From: Gemmatimonadota bacterium
GTDB taxonomy: Bacteria; Gemmatimonadota; Gemmatimonadetes; Palauibacterales; Palauibacteraceae
Assembly: GCA_029863105.1 (NCBI GenBank)
Contig: JAOTWC010000084.1
Coordinates: 1-6,616, forward strand
DNA length: 6,616 nt
Direction of reading: 5' to 3'
The position numbers and the translations under genes are program-made. Below are positions 5,626-6,616 of the stretch, piece by piece. Below the pieces are notes generated by a model. The model was not told where the DNA came from, did not search any database, and saw only the letters and a list, made by a program, of their open reading frames with translations. The stretch's first letter is position 1. Each line of letters opens with the position of its first letter.

Positions 5626-6616
5626 CTAGAACTGCATGGTTTCGAACGCGGTCTTCGTCAGTTCGGCTGACAAGCCGCCGGCACTACCGAAGTGGACGTC
5701 GCCAATCGCCGGATCATCCGAGCACGACAGGTGCACCTTCAGGTTCTTCGAAGGCACTCCGTTGAGGCTGAACCGGAGATTCTGGCTCTCGAAGAAATCA
5801 CCTACGAGAGGTTCGATCGTGAACAGTTCGCCGACGGTGGACGGACTGCCATCGACCGGCGTGAACAACGCGCTCTCCAGATTTCCATTGTCATCCGTCC
5901 AGGCGATGTTCATCGGGCTCGAACTCAGCGCGGTCACCTGCAGCGACACCGACGTCAGGCGATCACCGGGGCCGCAGACTGCGACATCGTCGTTGATAAT
6001 CGTGCACGTGGCGCTTTCACCGATCCCCAGCGTCACCTGGTTGCCGACCTGGGTGCCGCCCACGCACGCCCAGTTGCCGGCCGTATAGAACGGCGGTCCG
6101 GCGGACTCAGACAGCGTGTACGTACCGGCGCTCACATCGGAGTCGGCGCCGCCGGCTCCGGAGATGGGCGTTGGTCCGGCGGCGAACAGCGTCCAATCGG
6201 TCGGTACCGCCCCACCGCCGTCATCATTGACCACGACTTTGACCAGCGTCAGATGAGCCGGATCGTCGTCGTTAGTGATGGTGCACGTCTTGTCGTCGCC
6301 AAGCGCCAGCGTGACGGAACCGTCCGCCGCGCAATCGCCCGTCCACACTCCGGCCGTGTAGTTCGCCACCACGGTCTCACTGGCCGTGAAGGACCCGGCG
6401 CCAACCGACTGGGCAACACCCCAAGGCACGTTGCCGCCGTCAATCTTGGCCTGGAAGTCGTTGGCCTCGGCCGTGCCGCCATGATCATTCACCACGATCT
6501 TGTTCAGCGTCAGGAACGCCGGATCGTCGTCGTTGGTGATCGTGCACGTCTTGTTCTCACCGAGCGCCAGCGTTACGGAACCGTTCGCCGCGCAGTCACC
6601 ACCCCAGGCGCTGGCC
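5626..6616 (-). CDS. Prealbumin-fold (SpaA-like) repeat protein, C-terminal part, N-terminus beyond the window
   Basis: The frame is open from the right edge to a TAG at 5628-5626, giving 329 visible residues; no start lies in view. Two full repeats and the end of a third are seen. Each repeat opens with LTLxKxVVNDxGG, continues through a variable middle and ASETV/LSESA, then YTAGxW, a Cys (GDC or WAC), and closes with a TCTITNDD-like motif. This is the familiar prealbumin-like repeat of large secreted or surface proteins, in which domains stack like beads. One Cys pair per repeat suggests an internal disulfide. After the last repeat comes a different domain of about 115 residues, from CGPGDRLTSVSLQV to the C-terminus, rich in Ser, Asp and Gly, which I do not recognise. 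I see no LPXTG or membrane anchor at the end. The job is probably structural or adhesive; substrate unknown. Confidence 0.82.
   Translation of the reverse strand, partial: ASAWGGDCAANGSVTLALGENKTCTITNDDDPAFLTLNKIVVNDHGGTAEANDFQAKIDGGNVPWGVAQSVGAGSFTASETVVANYTAGVWTGDCAADGSVTLALGDDKTCTITNDDDPAHLTLVKVVVNDDGGGAVPTDWTLFAAGPTPISGAGGADSDVSAGTYTLSESAGPPFYTAGNWACVGGTQVGNQVTLGIGESATCTIINDDVAVCGPGDRLTSVSLQVTALSSSPMNIAWTDDNGNLESALFTPVDGSPSTVGELFTIEPLVGDFFESQNLRFSLNGVPSKNLKVHLSCSDDPAIGDVHFGSAGGLSAELTKTAFETMQF
6240..6339 (-). repeat. Prealbumin repeat DNA, copy 2 of a 261-bp period
   Basis: This stretch aligns without gaps to 6501-6600, 261 bp away, with about 84 of 100 bases the same by eye count. It encodes the end of one repeat (GDC...TCTITNDDDPA) and the start of the next. 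A third, more diverged copy of the conserved core lies near 5986-6060, 279 bp further. Mismatches are mostly at third codon positions, as expected for a duplicated domain kept under selection. Confidence 0.7.
6501..6600 (-). repeat. Prealbumin repeat DNA, copy 1 of a 261-bp period
   Basis: Partner of the copy at 6240-6339, encoding the same domain junction. It lies near the right edge, so more copies upstream are likely but not visible. Confidence 0.7.

Noticed and set aside
5985..6616. Regularly spaced repeats as a CRISPR array
   Set aside because: The period is 261-279 bp, repeats are inexact and in one open frame, so they are protein domain repeats.

Overview
This is GC-rich bacterial DNA, densely coded, with six genes or gene parts and two short intergenic gaps. 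The gene content suits an environmental Gram-negative-type bacterium: two predicted lipoproteins, an arylsulfotransferase-family protein, a SurA-like/DsbA-like fusion and an exported prealbumin-fold repeat protein. I think of Gemmatimonadota or a similar marine or soil phylum, but that is inferred from gene style only. There is no rRNA or other phylogenetic marker.

Left region (1-1734, minus strand): an anchored neutral zinc metallopeptidase (YpfJ/PF04228 type) is followed after 11 nt by a WYL-domain transcriptional regulator that runs off the left edge. The two look like one operon. The 165-bp divergent gap (1735-1899) holds a plausible minus-strand promoter.

Centre (1900-3303, plus strand): a predicted lipoprotein of the arylsulfotransferase (ASST) family. 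It has a Pro-Asp linker, a small beta-sandwich domain and a propeller-like ASST domain that keeps the catalytic His/Arg pattern.

Right-centre (3305-5458, minus strand): an operon of three genes, tail to tail with the ASST gene and only 1 nt apart. In order of transcription they are a lipoprotein with a SurA-like N-terminal region and a DsbA-like thioredoxin domain (CPFC); an exported protein with weak chalcone-isomerase-like features that appears frameshifted near 3767; and a 115-aa DUF427-like protein. Restoring the frame gives the middle gene a better C-terminus and an 8-nt stop/start overlap with the third gene, so the frameshift is either a recent mutation or a sequencing error.

Right end (5626-6616, minus strand): the C-terminal part of an exported prealbumin-fold (SpaA-like) repeat protein, entering from beyond the window. 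A strong GC hairpin lies just after its stop.

I do not see a clearly new defence or mobile system. The points most worth checking are the frameshift, and the closeness of a DsbA-like oxidoreductase to an arylsulfotransferase with an unusual Cys pair. The latter recalls the known assT-dsbL-dsbI link in uropathogenic E. coli.
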